From positions 27,534,648 through 27,598,647 of the forward strand of contig NC_049982.1 in the NCBI RefSeq assembly GCF_000003815.2: a stretch of DNA of 64,000 nucleotides, written 5' to 3'. Positions 1 through 13,120 of this stretch are shown here, one piece after another; position 1 is the stretch's first letter; each line of letters opens with the position of its first letter. The position numbers and the translations under genes were made by a program. The DNA comes from Branchiostoma floridae (Eukaryota > Chordata > Leptocardii > Amphioxiformes > Branchiostomatidae). Under the pieces are notes generated by a model. It worked only from the letters and a program-made list of their open reading frames with translations. It did no database searches and was not told the origin of the DNA.

Positions 1-159
1 CCGCACTGGTGCCCCAAGTGCAGTGATATACCATCTTTACATGCTACCATTCCTCAAAATATTCATCATTACTGTGGACGCATACCAAAAACTCCAACAG
101 ACTACAACGTTTCAGTTTGTACTAATAATAATACAGACACAACTCAGCCCCAAACTTAC

Positions 160-1003
160 CTATTAGTATACACAAAAGCAAGGCTGCCACCACGCTACAT
201 GGAAGCATGTACGGGAACTGCTGAAAGAACGGCTGGGCAAAAGTCTGGAATCTTGTCGCCGGGCAGGCCAAAAATCCACCAAGCACGGGGCCCTAGAAAA
301 TCGGGAATCCGTTAGAGATGTGCTGATCATTATATACTACGACACGTATTGAACATTCACGGACATTTAGTTGAACAATTGTCATTTGGCCTGGCAAGTA
401 AAATCTATTGATTCATCTTCTCAGATTGATTTGAAATTACAACATGTTGGCCGACTGTACCGATCCCTTATTTGAAGTGGTCAGTGCCTAAACTCAGTGG
501 CGTCATAAAAAAAATATGGCGGCGGGGTCATCGAACTCTTCTGCCGTATACTAGAAAATATAGAAATATCATAATTGGGCTTGTTGGACGCTTGACATAT
601 CTGGATACTGTCTGGAGTGAGTTGTTATGACTTGGAACATCGCTGATGACATTGTGACATCTTGAATTTGACTAATTTGACATCATCTTGCCATACATTT
701 TGATCGGTGTCCATTTTTACCCTCTGAATATTAGAAAAACACTTTACCACAAAGCGCGCGATAGCTGCGGGAATCCAGACGACCGAAAAGGCAATTGAAT
801 GAAACCGTGCAGAACAAATCTGAAATGATAAAAAAAACAGGGAATGAATTACGCTGAGACAATGAAGAATGTTAGAATCTGAATACAACAAAAACCAAAA
901 GGTTCCCGCTCGAGCTTTTCCTTCTAATTATTATCATTAATAATAAGTATTTATTCCTTCTACAAACACACACTGAACGCGTACCGCACACACAAAAACT
1001 ATA

Positions 1004-1083
<80 letters not shown>

Positions 1084-4000
1084 GCACACACACACACACA
1101 CACACAAACAAACAAATTAAACAAACACACTATCAATCTTGGCATCATAAAATTTTGATTGACCAGGAATGTTATTGGGTCACAGGTGGTCACAGTGGCA
1201 GTCTTATTTCTGAGAACAGTCGAAAATCAATGCGCGCGCGGGTGTCACCCATAGGATTAAGTCGGTGTGGCCTTACAAGTTATGCATTGTTCCCTGACAA
1301 TCTACACCCTTTATACTCACCTCGTATAAGTACGTCTTGGCCACGCCCAGATTCCCGTTCAGAAACCCTCCGACAAACTGCACACTGATGGCCCACGCGA
1401 ACGAGAAACTTTGAGGGAACAAGGGCGATGTTGATTGGTCAGAACGATGTTTGGCATTTTGTGATTGGTTTGTTATGTGAATTCATTTATCAAGTACTAA
1501 ATTTAGAAGACAATTTATAACATTCTCACCGTGTTCTTTACTGGTCACACATTTAGTATTAAATTGTAGCACATAAAACACTCGCGGCCTACATAACAAT
1601 ACTGGGCTGAAGTTTCCACTCATATTGGCGGTTGTCAGCCAATCAGAGAATCGCCAGTTGTCAGCCAATCAAGGAATTGCCTAAATGCTTCCATTGTCTG
1701 ATTGGCTAACAGCTGGTTAGAGGATTAGCAGAGCTTCCCCAAGGTATATTGTATACCATTAGGTCGTGGGGGAGGCTCCAGCAGTGAAGGTGATCACACG
1801 TGCGTATATTTTAAAGTCCGTTTGAGGTCCGGATGTAAGCCCATACTAGGCTCGACAGGTAGTTGGAAAATTAATGGTAATTGGACAAATATAGTCAGAT
1901 AACATGTCAGCGGAGTTAGCTGGTCGAAAACCATACTAATCTGGCATGTAATGTGTCTAAATCTATCTAATTTCTACCTTTTTCAGCGACCTGACTGTGG
2001 ACCCTGGTAGAGGCTATGAAGTTCATACGGACCTCATACGGAATTGAATTACACGTGTGAATATATATTAATCCGGCTTGAATAGGCGAATGTGGCCGCG
2101 TGCGCCTTACCTGAACCCCAACAGGAAAATAGACAGCATCAGTCCAGTCACTCCACACAGCAGTATGGGTCTGGATAGAAAAAAATCTCAGCGTCACTTT
2201 CACGTCAAATAACATCAAACGTTAGTGTACCGTACGTTGTTCAATATATGATGATTTGCCCGGTGCACATATATAACGTGCGAGCAATCGAGCAATGTAA
2301 AATAATGGACTTTGGGGACTAAACAAGAACTGTTGGTGGTAATTGTTTTTAATACACTTTTAGCAGAGTGACATGAAGTGAGTTAGAAGATGACCGTAAA
2401 TGTCAGGTTTGCGGAAGCGTCAGGAAGCATCGTTAAAGCAAGTAGAACTAGACCTTGATCATACATGAGAGATATTCAATGATAGAGGGCCCTATTAGAG
2501 GCTATTAATATAATTTTGGCTAATTTTAATTTTCTAAATGTTAGATAACATGTCAATCATTCCTAGCATTGTGTAACACGGCCCATTTCCTCACATGGTG
2601 GTGTTTTAATATGGGAACGTCTGGGGAAAGACGTTAGATACAGGATAAGAATATAACAATTACAAAGACTACTTCCAGTAGTAGTATGTTGAAAGAAATT
2701 CTGATCCTACCTTCGGCCGACGATGTCCGACAGTTTTCCCCACTAGAAACGGAAATACAAGTTGTTACATATGTTCACGATGTGAGTAAAAAAGTGTGTA
2801 ATTCAATTTGTTGAAAATGTGGAAACACTGGAAGCTAATGATTAAAGAAAGGTAAAGATACCTACCATGAAACATCCGACAAATGTGCCAGCAAAGAATG
2901 CACTCATCAGGAACCCTGCATAATATCCTATCCCGGGGGAAAACAGAGAGCATGTCACATACACGGAGAAATTGTCTTTGTCTTTTTTTTTCGTGTTTGC
3001 TTGTGAGTCTTGAGAACTTTGAAAGCAGTATGCAGTAGAGTGTCAGGAAGTGAGTTTGAAAATGGTATATGCATATATGACAGGAAGTTAAGACCGAATT
3101 TGATGTAAAAAAATGCTTTTGTGCCCCATGGATTTCCACATACTAGTCACGGTGGAGACACTGTTACAGTGATAGAAAACTAGGTGAAAGGTCCCAGAAT
3201 AGGTTATCTAATTTCCTCTCTTCAAGTTCCTGCATAATCCATGTCTGTTGACGTATATGCGAGTCAGTGGCAAATACATTATCATCATCAGCGAGAAATT
3301 CACAGCATCGGATAAAACAAGAAATTCACAAAAACTACAAAATTGGAGTTTACAATCCTATAAAGTTAAGAGCTGGTGTCTGTAAAAACCAAGCAGATCG
3401 GAAAAAAAGTTGGCCAAACTAAAGAAAATAGATTTTGTACGGCGGTAGGCAATCAGACCACAGGCCTGAAACTCTACCATTTTTGTACGTTTTGTCCCAA
3501 GGCCCTACCACGTGCACCACACAAAATCGTAGGAATTTTGTTTTTAGTTTGGCCACCCTAAGCTTGGTTGTTACAAAGCATCTCAAGTTTGAATCATGAC
3601 GTCGAGAAAAATGAACTTTACTTTACCTAGCTGGTTACTCTTCAGGTAGGGGAAGAAGTCGTGGGTGAGGAACGGAAGAAACGGCGCTGTCACGCTAATG
3701 GTGAAGGAATCTGCCGTCAGGAGCACTCCTAACACTGACACCTAAAGACGAGATCATGTTATTGGTGTTGTACCATTCCAGTGTGCTTGCCATTGAGTAT
3801 TCCATGGATAATTGGGACTTAAACGATATTCAGTAGTGCGTTAAGGTGTGTGTGTGTGTGTTTCTTGGGGGGGGGGGGGGGGATTGGAAAATATTTTGGC
3901 CTGGGCATAGGGCCATAGGAAATTCTGCAATTTGGTATTCTTTAACACACTCGGATTTGTAGAAATACAAGTATACCGCTTATACGTTCTGAACCACTTA

Positions 4001-5907
4001 GAAATCACCAGTTTCGTGTAGGAGTGGGAGTGGGAGGGGGGTCTTTGTGTGTGTCACAAACGTATATCAGAACTAAAAAAGAATGTGCTGTTTGCTTTTT
4101 CACAGTCTTTACATTTACTAACTGTAGTGTCCGAACACCAGTATATATATATATATATAAATATAACATGCGTGTGTGTGTGCGTGTGTGTACAAACATA
4201 GCCATGCATACCGTAAATAATCACACATAACGAGACATGCACATAAACGTAAACACTGACACACACAAGTATACAGTGAATTCTTTTGTGCCCTAGTCAA
4301 TCTACATAGGTTGTTCTCGATTGGATAAAATAATCTCTTCAACCAGTCATTCTTGTTCTTGTCCTTCTTAAAAAATGTGCCCACTAAATTATGAACGAGA
4401 GCCATTGTTCCAGCTTGCAAACCACACCGTAGTGACCATGACCCAAAGTGAGGTCACCCAGCTTTTGAAAACGCCGGGTTGTACTTGTTCACTTGTATGT
4501 TACATTTACTAGTACACATCACTATCCAGTGGACTCAGTCAGACACTTTTTCCTGCAGTGCATACTCTAACACATCAGCTTTGTAAAATGTGACAATTTT
4601 TCAATTGAGCAAGACGGTCTATTAGTATGTCAGTACAGTACGTACGAATATGACGGTTTGGATGTCAGGCATTGGGCGGTGATGTGGAGATCTAATCCGG
4701 CTTTGCATAGTGTTATAACGATAATATAACCGTATAGGGCCTTCTCACGCATACACATGTACGTTGTTCGATGGTCACAGTATTGCAAATATCGTCATAC
4801 TATTGAAAATATCAGAGTGCCGGAGGTGTTTCAAGTTGAAATAGTCTTGTATTTATTATACAAAATCCAACCCTCCTGTCATGTAACTAAGGAATAAAGC
4901 CTGTCTTTGATCGGGGGTTGGTTCTGACACTGCCTGCTTGAAAATCCTATGGCAACACATTCAAAAGAATGCGTCGACGGCCTAGGAAGAATGTATACAT
5001 GCTTACAGAGAGCTGAGGGAAGACTGTCTAACTGTATGTCTAGATATCTGGGTTGGGCAAGAAGTCTAGAATTGGGCTTGAAATCAAGGCATACATGTCT
5101 GGCCTTAAAGGTGGGGTCACACATGCGTATATATTCAAGTCCGTTTGAGGTGCATATGGCGCTCTTAGTCTCTACCAGGCTCCACAGGTCGTTGGAAAAA
5201 TATTAGAAATTGGACAATCGCAAACAGGTAACATGCCAGATGTGTTAGCTGACCGAGAAGTATGGTTAGCGACCCAGCTAACTCGTCTGACATGTTCCCT
5301 GTTTACGTTTGTCCAATTTCTAATATTTTTCCAACGACCTGTGGAGCCTGGTGGAGGCAAATACTCCTATGTGCGCCTCATACGGACTTAAATATATACG
5401 CAGGTGTGACCCCACCTTAAGCTTGTAACGAACGAATGAAGACGGGTTGCTACAACCAGACATAGTACTTCAACAGAACGTTTGTATTAGGTCGCGTACG
5501 TAAGCTATATACAAGGATGGTAGATCGCTTAAAAGATACCGTATCTAACGAACGAAACTCTGATGCAACATAGACCAAGCACTCAACAAAAACAGCGATG
5601 AATTCTATTGTACTACAAGACAACGACTCCTGTATATGCCTGATAACACGAAGGAGCTTTCATCTTTGATAAACACATAACACAACTGCTATTTCAGCGT
5701 TATAAAAATGTGTCTAGTTATTGTTGACGGTTGACTCTAACGCTAGTTATTGATAGACGGACGATTTAACAGCCGGACAGATCGCAAGGAGTCCCACATA
5801 CACGTACACAACTTTGTTGGACAGTGCCTCCCGGTCATGTAACTACGTGTACATACCTGTTTAACCGGAAAGTCTCGCCATAGTTGTCGGATGCCACCAC
5901 CAACCAT
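160..5907 (-). CDS. Major facilitator superfamily transporter, ZIFL/tetracycline-efflux-like (N-terminal half; 3' end outside window)
   Basis: Eight coding exons on the minus strand, in transcript order 5857-5907, 3627-3741, 2866-2927, 2711-2742, 2111-2170, 1321-1408, 748-819 and 160-292. All have GT-AG borders and phases join without a break, giving about 204 residues. The start ATG at 5905-5907 opens MVGGGIRQLWRDFPVKQ. Seen: TM1 (VLLTADSFTISVTAPFLPFL), TM2 (YYAGFLMSAFFAGTFVGCFM), the loop 2-3 motif A GKLSDIVGRR, TM3 (PILLCGVTGLMLSIFLLGFS), TM4 with GGFLNGNLGVAKTYLYE, then GPVLGGFLA at TM5. The order and the GPxLGGFLAxPA signature resemble plant ZIFL and DHA1-type transporters, which export small solutes by proton antiport. 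Substrate unknown. The last visible exon ends in phase 1, so the gene continues to the left. Identification as MFS is firm; subfamily is inferred from remembered motifs. Confidence 0.82.
1003..1112. repeat. Compound microsatellite (GTCT)n-(TC)n-(AC)n
   Basis: About seven GTCT units, then about 16 CT dinucleotides, then an interrupted AC tract running to about 1112. It lies in the intron between the 1321-1408 and 748-819 transporter exons. The open frames across it are low-complexity artefacts. Confidence 0.95.
1787..2075. mobile_element. Degraded foldback MITE, family A (same family as 5108-5418)
   Basis: The left end (AAGGTGATCACACGTGCGTA, then AAGTCCGTTTGAGG) is inverted at the right end (TCATACGGACCTCATACGG, then ACACGTGTGAATATATATTA). 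The internal segment around TTAGCTGGTCGAAAACCATA also matches the 5108-5418 copy. It sits next to the 2111-2170 exon, within the intron that follows it. Confidence 0.75.
3842..3882. repeat. (GT)n followed by a G homopolymer
   Basis: A short GT dinucleotide run, then TTTCTT, then an unbroken run of about 17 G. It lies in the first intron of the transporter. The G-run could form a quadruplex or mark a sequencing difficulty. Confidence 0.85.
5108..5418. mobile_element. Palindromic foldback MITE, family A
   Basis: The first 15 bases, AAGGTGGGGTCACAC, are repeated inverted at the end (GTGTGACCCCACCTT). The long arms pair, for example GTCGTTGGAAAAATATTAGA with its inverse near 5320. The arms are nearly complementary over about 130 bases around a centre near 5255. 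No coding capacity. It lies in the first intron of the transporter (5857-5907 to 3627-3741). Confidence 0.9.
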
Positions 5908-6758
5908 ATTTGCAAAACACGGACTGAGAGCGCAGGTGAGACAACACGACACCAAACACGGATGTCCTACTGCGATCAAGTTTCCTGATAATACAATAGC
6001 CAGAGATTGTAACTGTGAAATATGATATCTCAGTGGAAATCCTATTTCAAACACAGACTTGTCATGCTTGTCGTGAGCAGCTATGCTATGGGGATTATTG
6101 TTGTCTGTCAGGACGTCACTCCGCTCAACCCAATTAACGCTAAAAGGCACCTGATTGGTCCACATCAAGGAGGCTATATATAGATCGCGGACACGCCTAC
6201 ACCACGTGCTTGCCTTGGGACATGAGGTTTAAGGTAAATCAAGATTTGAAATAGTGATAACCTGATTGGGTAAATAGACTGTGTGCGAGTATCACTATGA
6301 AGTTGACCAATATATTTTGGACATGTTTGTCATTGAATTGGGCCAAATGATGCGTACAGACATTTAATGAGCTGCTTTTTCGTCTTAAGTTTCCATAAAA
6401 AATTCGGCACTTCTTTATGTATTTAGAAGTCTTCAGCAATGACGACAAAAGTGATAGCGAGATTACCTGCGCCACTCTATGTGTGTTTTATTCAATGCAC
6501 TTTTACAGTTGTCACATATATTATTCACAAGATCAAAAAGTATTTACCGCCTTAACCTATCTGAACAAAGTTGTTGAATGGACTACTTTAATGGAATCAG
6601 AAAAGAGTCCAAGTGACATCTATTCTAGGGGTAATACTTTGTAATTCATTCCTAAGCTTTAAATTCATCGATGCAGGTTAGACATCCAGGTAATAAGATA
6701 CACCAAAAAGCAGTTAATGAAGCAACTGGACATGATTTTGGAAATGGCAAGACGGTTC

Positions 6759-6868
6759 AGATAGTATCCCCTATCTTTCGTCAGTGACACTGAATCAGGG
6801 TAACGTTATAAAACCAGTCTCTTCCAGATCTCTTCAGTGTCACTGGCGAAGAATAGTGGATGCTATCT
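6759..6868. repeat. Short foldback element
   Basis: Left arm 6759-6793 (AGATAGTATCC ... CAGTGACACTGAA) pairs with right arm 6832-6868 (TTCAGTGTCACTGG ... GGATGCTATCT) around a loop of about 38 bases. MITE-like; no coding content. Confidence 0.8.
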
Positions 6869-7604
6869 GGAATGTCTGTTTCCACAATCATATCCAGTTG
6901 CTTGAGTTACAGTTTTTTGTTGCTTGAGTTACAATATTCCCAAGCTTGTTGTGGGCATAATATTCACAAGGCTGTTTGTAAACGCTACGTGCTATGTATA
7001 ATTGCTGTAAAGAATGAAACAGGTCATAGTAAAGTTAAAGAAGTTCTATCAGACTTATGTATTACAGCACTTTGTTGCATAGGTTTATAATGTGACACAT
7101 ATCAACTACAACTAACAGTCAGAGCTTGAGATACTGGGTGCATAAAATGTACTTCTGTGCACCTACTAATATATTGCCCAACTTGGACTTCGAGCCTTGT
7201 ATCAATTGTCTTCAAAATGCATGTATTACTATAATGAATAATTACAGCTTTCACCATGTCTTCTTCACTTGGAACGAGTACCATATTTCCAATAATACTA
7301 AATAGCATGATTATATAATTCACTTTTCTGTATGACCCATATATCCTGATATGTATAATTCCCCATATATATCTACCATCTCCTATACCTGGATTTCTCT
7401 TAATGGATTCAAAATATACTATTTAGATGTACACATTGGCCCCGGCATTGTACTGTACATATGTGAGCACATATGTGAGTAAAACTGTACATATATGACA
7501 TTACATGATTAAAAAAATGTCTAAACATGAAAAATTCCACCATTGACCAATAATTGTTAAACCCCTTTTCTTATACCATGCTACATTAGTCTTTTGTTAT
7601 CAGG

Positions 7605-7745
7605 CAATGTTTTGATTTGATCATATGGATGATATCCGCTCACACATAAATTCTTATCTGTTTTGAAAAAAAAAAGCTTTTGACCATACTGTGAATTGTA
7701 CAAAGCTGTAAAATGGGCAAATATATGCCATAAACTGCAAAAAAT
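7605..7745 (+). repeat. Dispersed repeat, family C (degraded copy)
   Basis: Contains TTTGATTTGATCATATGGAT followed by GATATCCGCTCACACATAAATTC and later TTTGACCATACTGTGAATTG. The same words occur near 20352, in the 21958-22107 foldback and near 49012. Confidence 0.65.
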
Positions 7746-7861
7746 ATCTGACCAGTTTTATTTCATAATGATGTTTTTTTTTTATCTTTGCATGCCAATG
7801 AATTGCACTTTGTATAATTGTTGGGTAATAAAGTAATTTTATAACATATTGACTTCCTCTA

Positions 7862-8100
7862 AAGGTGTGCTTGTGTCAAGCTTGTGTCACCGTGGGGTTC
7901 TTTCACTGCGTCAACATGTTTTGTTATTTTCTCCGATTTTTTATAGTTTAGATATTGCGTAATACATAAAAGTATGACTTAGAAGACAACAAAATATGCT
8001 AAAAGAAAGAAAATTCTTTGTTTATCTCTAAAATTCTCTGAGTATCTCTCGAACTCCGCAGTGGCGCAAGCTTGACACAAGTGCGGTGGGAGCGCACCTT
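7862..8100. mobile_element. MITE in the 3' flank of PCYOX1
   Basis: Left end AAGGTGTGCTTGTGTCAAGCTTG is mirrored by CAAGCTTGACACAAG and GCGCACCTT at the right end. The left arm lacks about 14 bases present in the right. The right end lies only 16 bases past the PCYOX1 stop codon, so it is probably transcribed in the 3' UTR and could supply or disrupt polyadenylation signals. Confidence 0.75.
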
Positions 8101-8116
8101 AACACAGACCTTGCAC

Positions 8117-11100
8117 TCAGAGCTCTGTTTTGGTTGTCCTTCCAGTATCTACCTTTCCATCTAACCCATGCCACCAGTTGTATGACAGTAGCGCCACATT
8201 TCTCCCTCCTATTGCACTCATCTCCATAGCAGAGGCAGCCCACTCTATACCATTCACATAGTACAGCCCATCGTAGAGAACAAAAGTCTCTAGATGTCCG
8301 GGGCTAGCGTAGTGTGGGTACGCCAGCCAATCGACAACCTGGCTATCTTTCACCACCGTAAATAACTGAGCAATCTCCGAGTCTGCCAACGGGCGCTGGG
8401 AGAATACCTTCCACACAGCGTCCTCACTTTCGGGCCCTACGGGGGTATAGCCTTTTGAGATGTTTAATGGTGTGTGTTTGCCTATACTGTTGAACATGAC
8501 ATCAGCGTTAATGGTCATAATGCCTGTGGGAGCAGCTTTTGGGTCCGAAATACCAAAATATTCGGCGTTCAACTTACCGCGTACGAAATTCGCCACGGTT
8601 CTGTGGAACTTACCCTTTATTTCTGGCAATGGGGTCGGGAAATTAGTAAACGTGATGTTGCTCATTCCTTCGTTAAGGGGGGTAGCGACAATGACAATGT
8701 CGTAGCCTTTCTGCTCGGTCAGGATTTGGTTATTATTGGGGTCTTTAAGCTGGTACTGGAGTAGGAATTTGGGACGATCGTCGGAATTTTTTAACGTGAC
8801 CTTGGACACCTCACCAGGAATGAGGTTGACCTTGGCGGCCTTGACTAGTTCCTCCGGGACTCTTTTGTTCCCTCCCTCCACTGACCACAGGCCTGGCTGG
8901 GCACCTGCCAATGACACAGCACCTGCAAGGTATCAATTTGAATATCATTAGCATAAGCCAGTTGGCCTTGACCTATAAGAAGGATTCCATTTGCCTAGCC
9001 ACTGATCATTATTTCCTCTTATCTACCACTTGTAAGCTCTTCACATACATAAACATTGCACAACGCAGTCAAGTGTACTGGGGGTGGGCCTGTTTTTTTC
9101 AAACTTGAGTCATCATCTTCTGCATGTGTACAACATTGGAGCAGAGCCAAACCAGATATCCAATTCTCCAAATATCCTATAACACTATTTTTTTGCCTAA
9201 CATCCTAGCAAGTTGTTAAACTGCAGACACAAACTCTGTAGGACACACAAATATGGCAACAATTAACCCTTTTCTACCTCCTTTTCCAGGTAAGAATTCT
9301 AAGAATGGACATTAGGACTTAACTCATACTCACCAACAAAGAAGGGAACATCTACAGTTTGTCCATAGTTTTCTCTATTGGCTGCCATGGCCAGTTCGTT
9401 GATGAACCTCGGTGAGAAACCCTCCTCTTTCAGCCCCTGTGCGGTGGATGTCTGTGTCATGTTGACAAACTTGGCTCCACCCATGGCATAGAGAAGTTCC
9501 TCCACAGAACTGTAGGCATTTCCAGCATCCTGTAGGGTGTATATGCTAGGAGAGAAAAAAACACATAAAGTTATTGTTATTTCTTATTGGTTGGTCTGAC
9601 TACATCCTCTTCAAAGTCAGGGGCTGAATTGTGAGGAGGTTATAATAGTCGGAGCTCAATCACAAGGGTCTGGAGTGGCTCAGGTGACCTCAATATTCAG
9701 ATGACCTCAATACAACTGTCACAAGAGTCTATAGTGGTTACCATACAGCGCATGATCAAGTGACTTCAATACGACAGCATTTGCCCCAATTGTGGCCAAA
9801 GGACTGCAGGTTTTGAACAACTCATACTGGCCAGAAAATTACATCATATTTCCGCTCTCTATAGCCTCTCAGTCTAGGTAGTTGAAACCAATGCCATTAC
9901 AAGCAGCTAGTCTGTAATTGAGAATAGGAATTAATACAATGACAACATCAGCAATCTCACAACTGATTAAAATCAGTACAATAAAGAACAGAGATCATAC
10001 TTACTTCTCAAAGTTGGTCAAAGTTCGTCCAATCAAACTATTCAGCCACACGCAGTCCCATCCGTATCGCCATAGTAACTTGGCGAGCGTGACAAGACTC
10101 CAACTGCTCTCCGTGAAGACAAACTCTTGTCCGTTGTACAGCGCAAAGTGACCAGGGAAGGTTTTCCTGTGTTTCAAACCTGTGATATAGAATAAGACAT
10201 TGTCAATGAAAGTGTTTCAAGGGCAGTAAATAAGCTCACTGAGAAGATAGATACTGATACTACACTGTACATGTATGTACTTACAGTATATACAGATACA
10301 GGTAAAATTAGCTATGAATGGAGAACCGTGGCTTAACGTCCTTTTGTCCTAAGGACTGCCATCCTTTCTGATAGTGTGCATGTTGTGTAGACTGAGCGAC
10401 AACAGATGGCATGGGATTCAAGCTCCCAACCCCTTGGTCCAGAGATAGGGTCACTGGTCATGCAGATGTTATTACCTTGCCCCAAGCAGGTTATGTTTTG
10501 GTAGCAGCATGTATTAGAGGTATAAGTTATTCATTTATTAATCAGATCAGCGAAGTAGAGTAATACAAAGTCACATATATGTCGCAATTCATATTGCACA
10601 AGCTTATTAAGAAAACATCAGACACGGGCACAAAAAGTAAAGATCAAGAAAAAATACAGACACCTTTAACAGAGATCCCTTTGTTTGTGAATCTGTTCAT
10701 CAGCAGTTAAAAAGCAGTTGCAAAGGCATTAATTCATCTGCTGAGCAAAACAAAAACAAAAACACAGCAATGTTGCAAGTTAAAGGGTTTAGTGCAATAT
10801 ATGCAAGAAAACAAAAAAAAGCTGCAAAAGAAGTTTTGCATTTGTAAGAATAGTGAGTAGTGAACAGTGCTGTTACAAAGATGTTGGTGCAATTGTTGAG
10901 GAAAGCAAAATTGTGTTGTTGCATAATTCTATCATTTATCTTACAAGCAAAAGTTGTGTTGAAGATTAACTTGTATGTAACATTAATGCAATATCATATA
11001 TAAGTTTCTTACGAGTACTTGACCCAATAGAATATATAGCTAATGAAGCACTTTTCACATAACAAAATCAACCGATCAGCCGATCCTTCCAACAGTCAGG

Positions 11101-12703
11101 CTGGTACCTTCGGTGACACTGAATATGGTGATGTATTCTAAATCATGTCATGCCTTGGCCTTGATAACGTTTGATACAGGTGTTCCGGACCGGGTGATGA
11201 AAAGCCATATCAAACAGGCTTGAAAGTTTTATCACATAGGCTTCCATAGAATAATTCGGACTCTGAGCATGCCGAGTGTGGCGCGGTCGAAAATTTGAAT
11301 ACCTGATTTGGACATTGAAATTGCTGTTGTAACAATTTTTGCTCAAGGGCACCAAATTTTGTCCACTTTTGGCGCATTTCGCATCAAACGTGTTTTCTCA
11401 GGTGGGTATGACATAAATAAGATACATCACGGTGTATTCCGCATCACACTCGGTTCCAGCCCTCCCGGGGGTCGGATCACCCTCCGGCCTTTGGGTGATC
11501 CTTCCCGCGGTCGGACTTGTACCTCGGGTGATATGGAATACACTGTGTTGTATTTTATTCTACATTATTCTATATACAGTACTAGAAATTGTGTTACCTA
11601 GTTCTTCAGCAAACTTCACCATGTAGTGGTTTTTAGCGTGGATGATGCTCCCTCCGGATTCAAACTCCTCGTCACCAATCTTCACTGTAGCTAGACGACC
11701 TCCAACCTTACGCGGCTCGTACATGTCGATGGAGACATCGTCGCCGAATAGCTTCCTCAGGTAGTGTGCTGAAGATGCGCCACCGATTCCACCTCCTATC
11801 ACAGCTGTTATGTTAATTTAAAGAATGATATATTATTACAATACAAATGATATTACTAAAGTCACTTTTGCCAAGTTCTGCATCTTACTAATGCCGTAAT
11901 GACAGGATACTGTACATGCAGTAATACTTTAGTTTGTGGGGATTTGATCTAAATTTTGCAATAGCTGGAAAATGGGGGGATTTGGGCAATTTTGACTTCG
12001 CAGTAGCAATATATACTGTAGTCACATACATGTAGTATGATGGCAAAATATTTGTTGCCGTTTGGAGTTTGCAGTGAAGCGCCACTGTAAAAACTGTGAA
12101 CATAAAACCTCCGTGAACATGCATGTATGTTTTTGACATATACAATACACAAAATACAGAAAGCCATACATCCTCAGTCAGAGCTGCTATTTTCATCTGT
12201 GGAACAGGAAGCAATACAAAGCAGTATGGGTAAGGGGGTGATGCCTGCCATCTCTTTTGCAGAGAGTTTCTACTGTTTTGTGTGAGTGTCAGCCCACCTC
12301 TAACCTATGATCTGTCATTGCGACTATGTGAACACATGCAAGATTTTCAGACGGCAGCTGGTGAAACATACGCAAGACTTAGCTAAAGATACATGAGGGG
12401 CTTGATGATTTTGGATATGGCACATGAGTTTGTTTAATGATTTTTTAATTTTTTATTGACATGTTGTATGTGTGTATGTTGCAAACTGTATGTGTCCAAG
12501 TATTATGTGTATTACTCCTGGAAGACTAGTTGTTGCAATGATATGTTAACAACTAAAGGAGTTAATGAACAATAAACAATAAACAATCTGTGATTACAAT
12601 TTTAAAGTTTATTAACCTACAACTCACCTATGTTACTTGGGGACTTGGCTTCCACAGAAATCAGTATAGTGCCTAGTAAAAACCATCTTAGGTTCCAACC
12701 CAT
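8117..12703 (-). CDS. PCYOX1: Prenylcysteine oxidase 1-like
   Basis: Flavoenzyme that oxidatively cleaves the thioether of farnesyl- and geranylgeranyl-cysteine from degraded prenylated proteins; family members are lysosomal or secreted. Exons in transcript order: 12628-12703, 11598-11804, 10005-10179, 9334-9545 and 8117-8922, all GT-AG with matching phases, giving 491 residues (human about 505). Exon 1 encodes a signal peptide (MGWNLRWFLLGTILISVEA). Exon 2 opens with the FAD-binding dinucleotide motif AVIGGGIGGASSAHYLRKLF and the following GGRLATV. The last exon holds most of the C-terminal prenylcysteine lyase domain, including NITFTNFPTPLP, WLAYPHYASPGHLETFVL and YYVNGIEWAASAMEMSAIGG near the C-terminus. 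Stop at 8117-8119. A second possible first exon lies at 13121-13247. Identification is strong. Confidence 0.95.
10320..10500 (-). repeat. Possible tRNA-derived SINE fragment
   Basis: The minus strand carries GGTTGGGAGCTTGAATCCC, a B-box-like word, in a PCYOX1 intron. No clear A box or tail was found, so the call is weak. Confidence 0.3.
11415..11563. mobile_element. GC-rich foldback MITE
   Basis: About 30-bp imperfect terminal inverted repeats: AATAAGATACATCACGGTGT at the left and, inverted, ACACTGTGTTGTATTTTATT at the right. The interior is GC-rich and itself self-complementary. It lies in the PCYOX1 intron just before the donor side of exon 11598-11804. Confidence 0.75.
11890..12130. repeat. 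Degraded repeat related to the 20727-20913 element
   Basis: Shares the word order TTTGTGGGGATTTGA, TTTGCAATAGC, GGGGATTTGGG and AGTTTGCAGTGAAG with the TTCGCGGGGATTTAATTTCG-type element near 20.7 kb. Heavily mutated. Confidence 0.4.
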
Positions 12704-13120
12704 GGTTTCATAAACCCTTCAAACATGTATTGCAAATCCTGAAAGAATTCTACTACAAATAGACATGTAGCTGGATTAGATATGTATATGGTGCTTCCAG
12801 TTTTGATCTTTGCACCCTTGAAGGTTAACGCCCTCTTGCAGAATAATTAAAATGTGCAGAACGAAGACGAGTCGGCATATTATTAGGAAAATGTCGCGAT
12901 TTCCCCCACCAACCTCTGCTAGAGGGTCTCGTTTGGGAGGCCTCACAAAGAAGACGTTAAATGAAGGTTCCTTTTTTTAGGAGTGCCACACCAGTCCTTG
13001 ATTCAACTTGAGTTCAAGGCCACATATCTGGTTAGAATTTGAACTGTTGGTAGAGTTTTTGTTACAACTTACACAAATTACAATGCATCAACAAAATGTA
13101 ATTGCTTGTTCTCGACTCAC

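Larger units (their letters stand above)
5908..8116. other. Intergenic spacer between transporter start and PCYOX1 stop
   Basis: No convincing coding sequence. It should hold the transporter promoter near 5908-6200 and the PCYOX1 3' UTR near 8116. Repeats seen: a 110-bp foldback (6759-6868), a dispersed-repeat copy (6888-6935), a family C repeat (7605-7745) and a MITE (7862-8100). Confidence 0.7.

Noticed and set aside
1003-1112. CRISPR-like or satellite array
   Set aside because: Simple dinucleotide and tetranucleotide repeats with no spacers; the genome is eukaryotic.
4005-4420. Overlapping open frames on both strands
   Set aside because: They cross TA and GT/AC microsatellite sequence and show no protein-like pattern.
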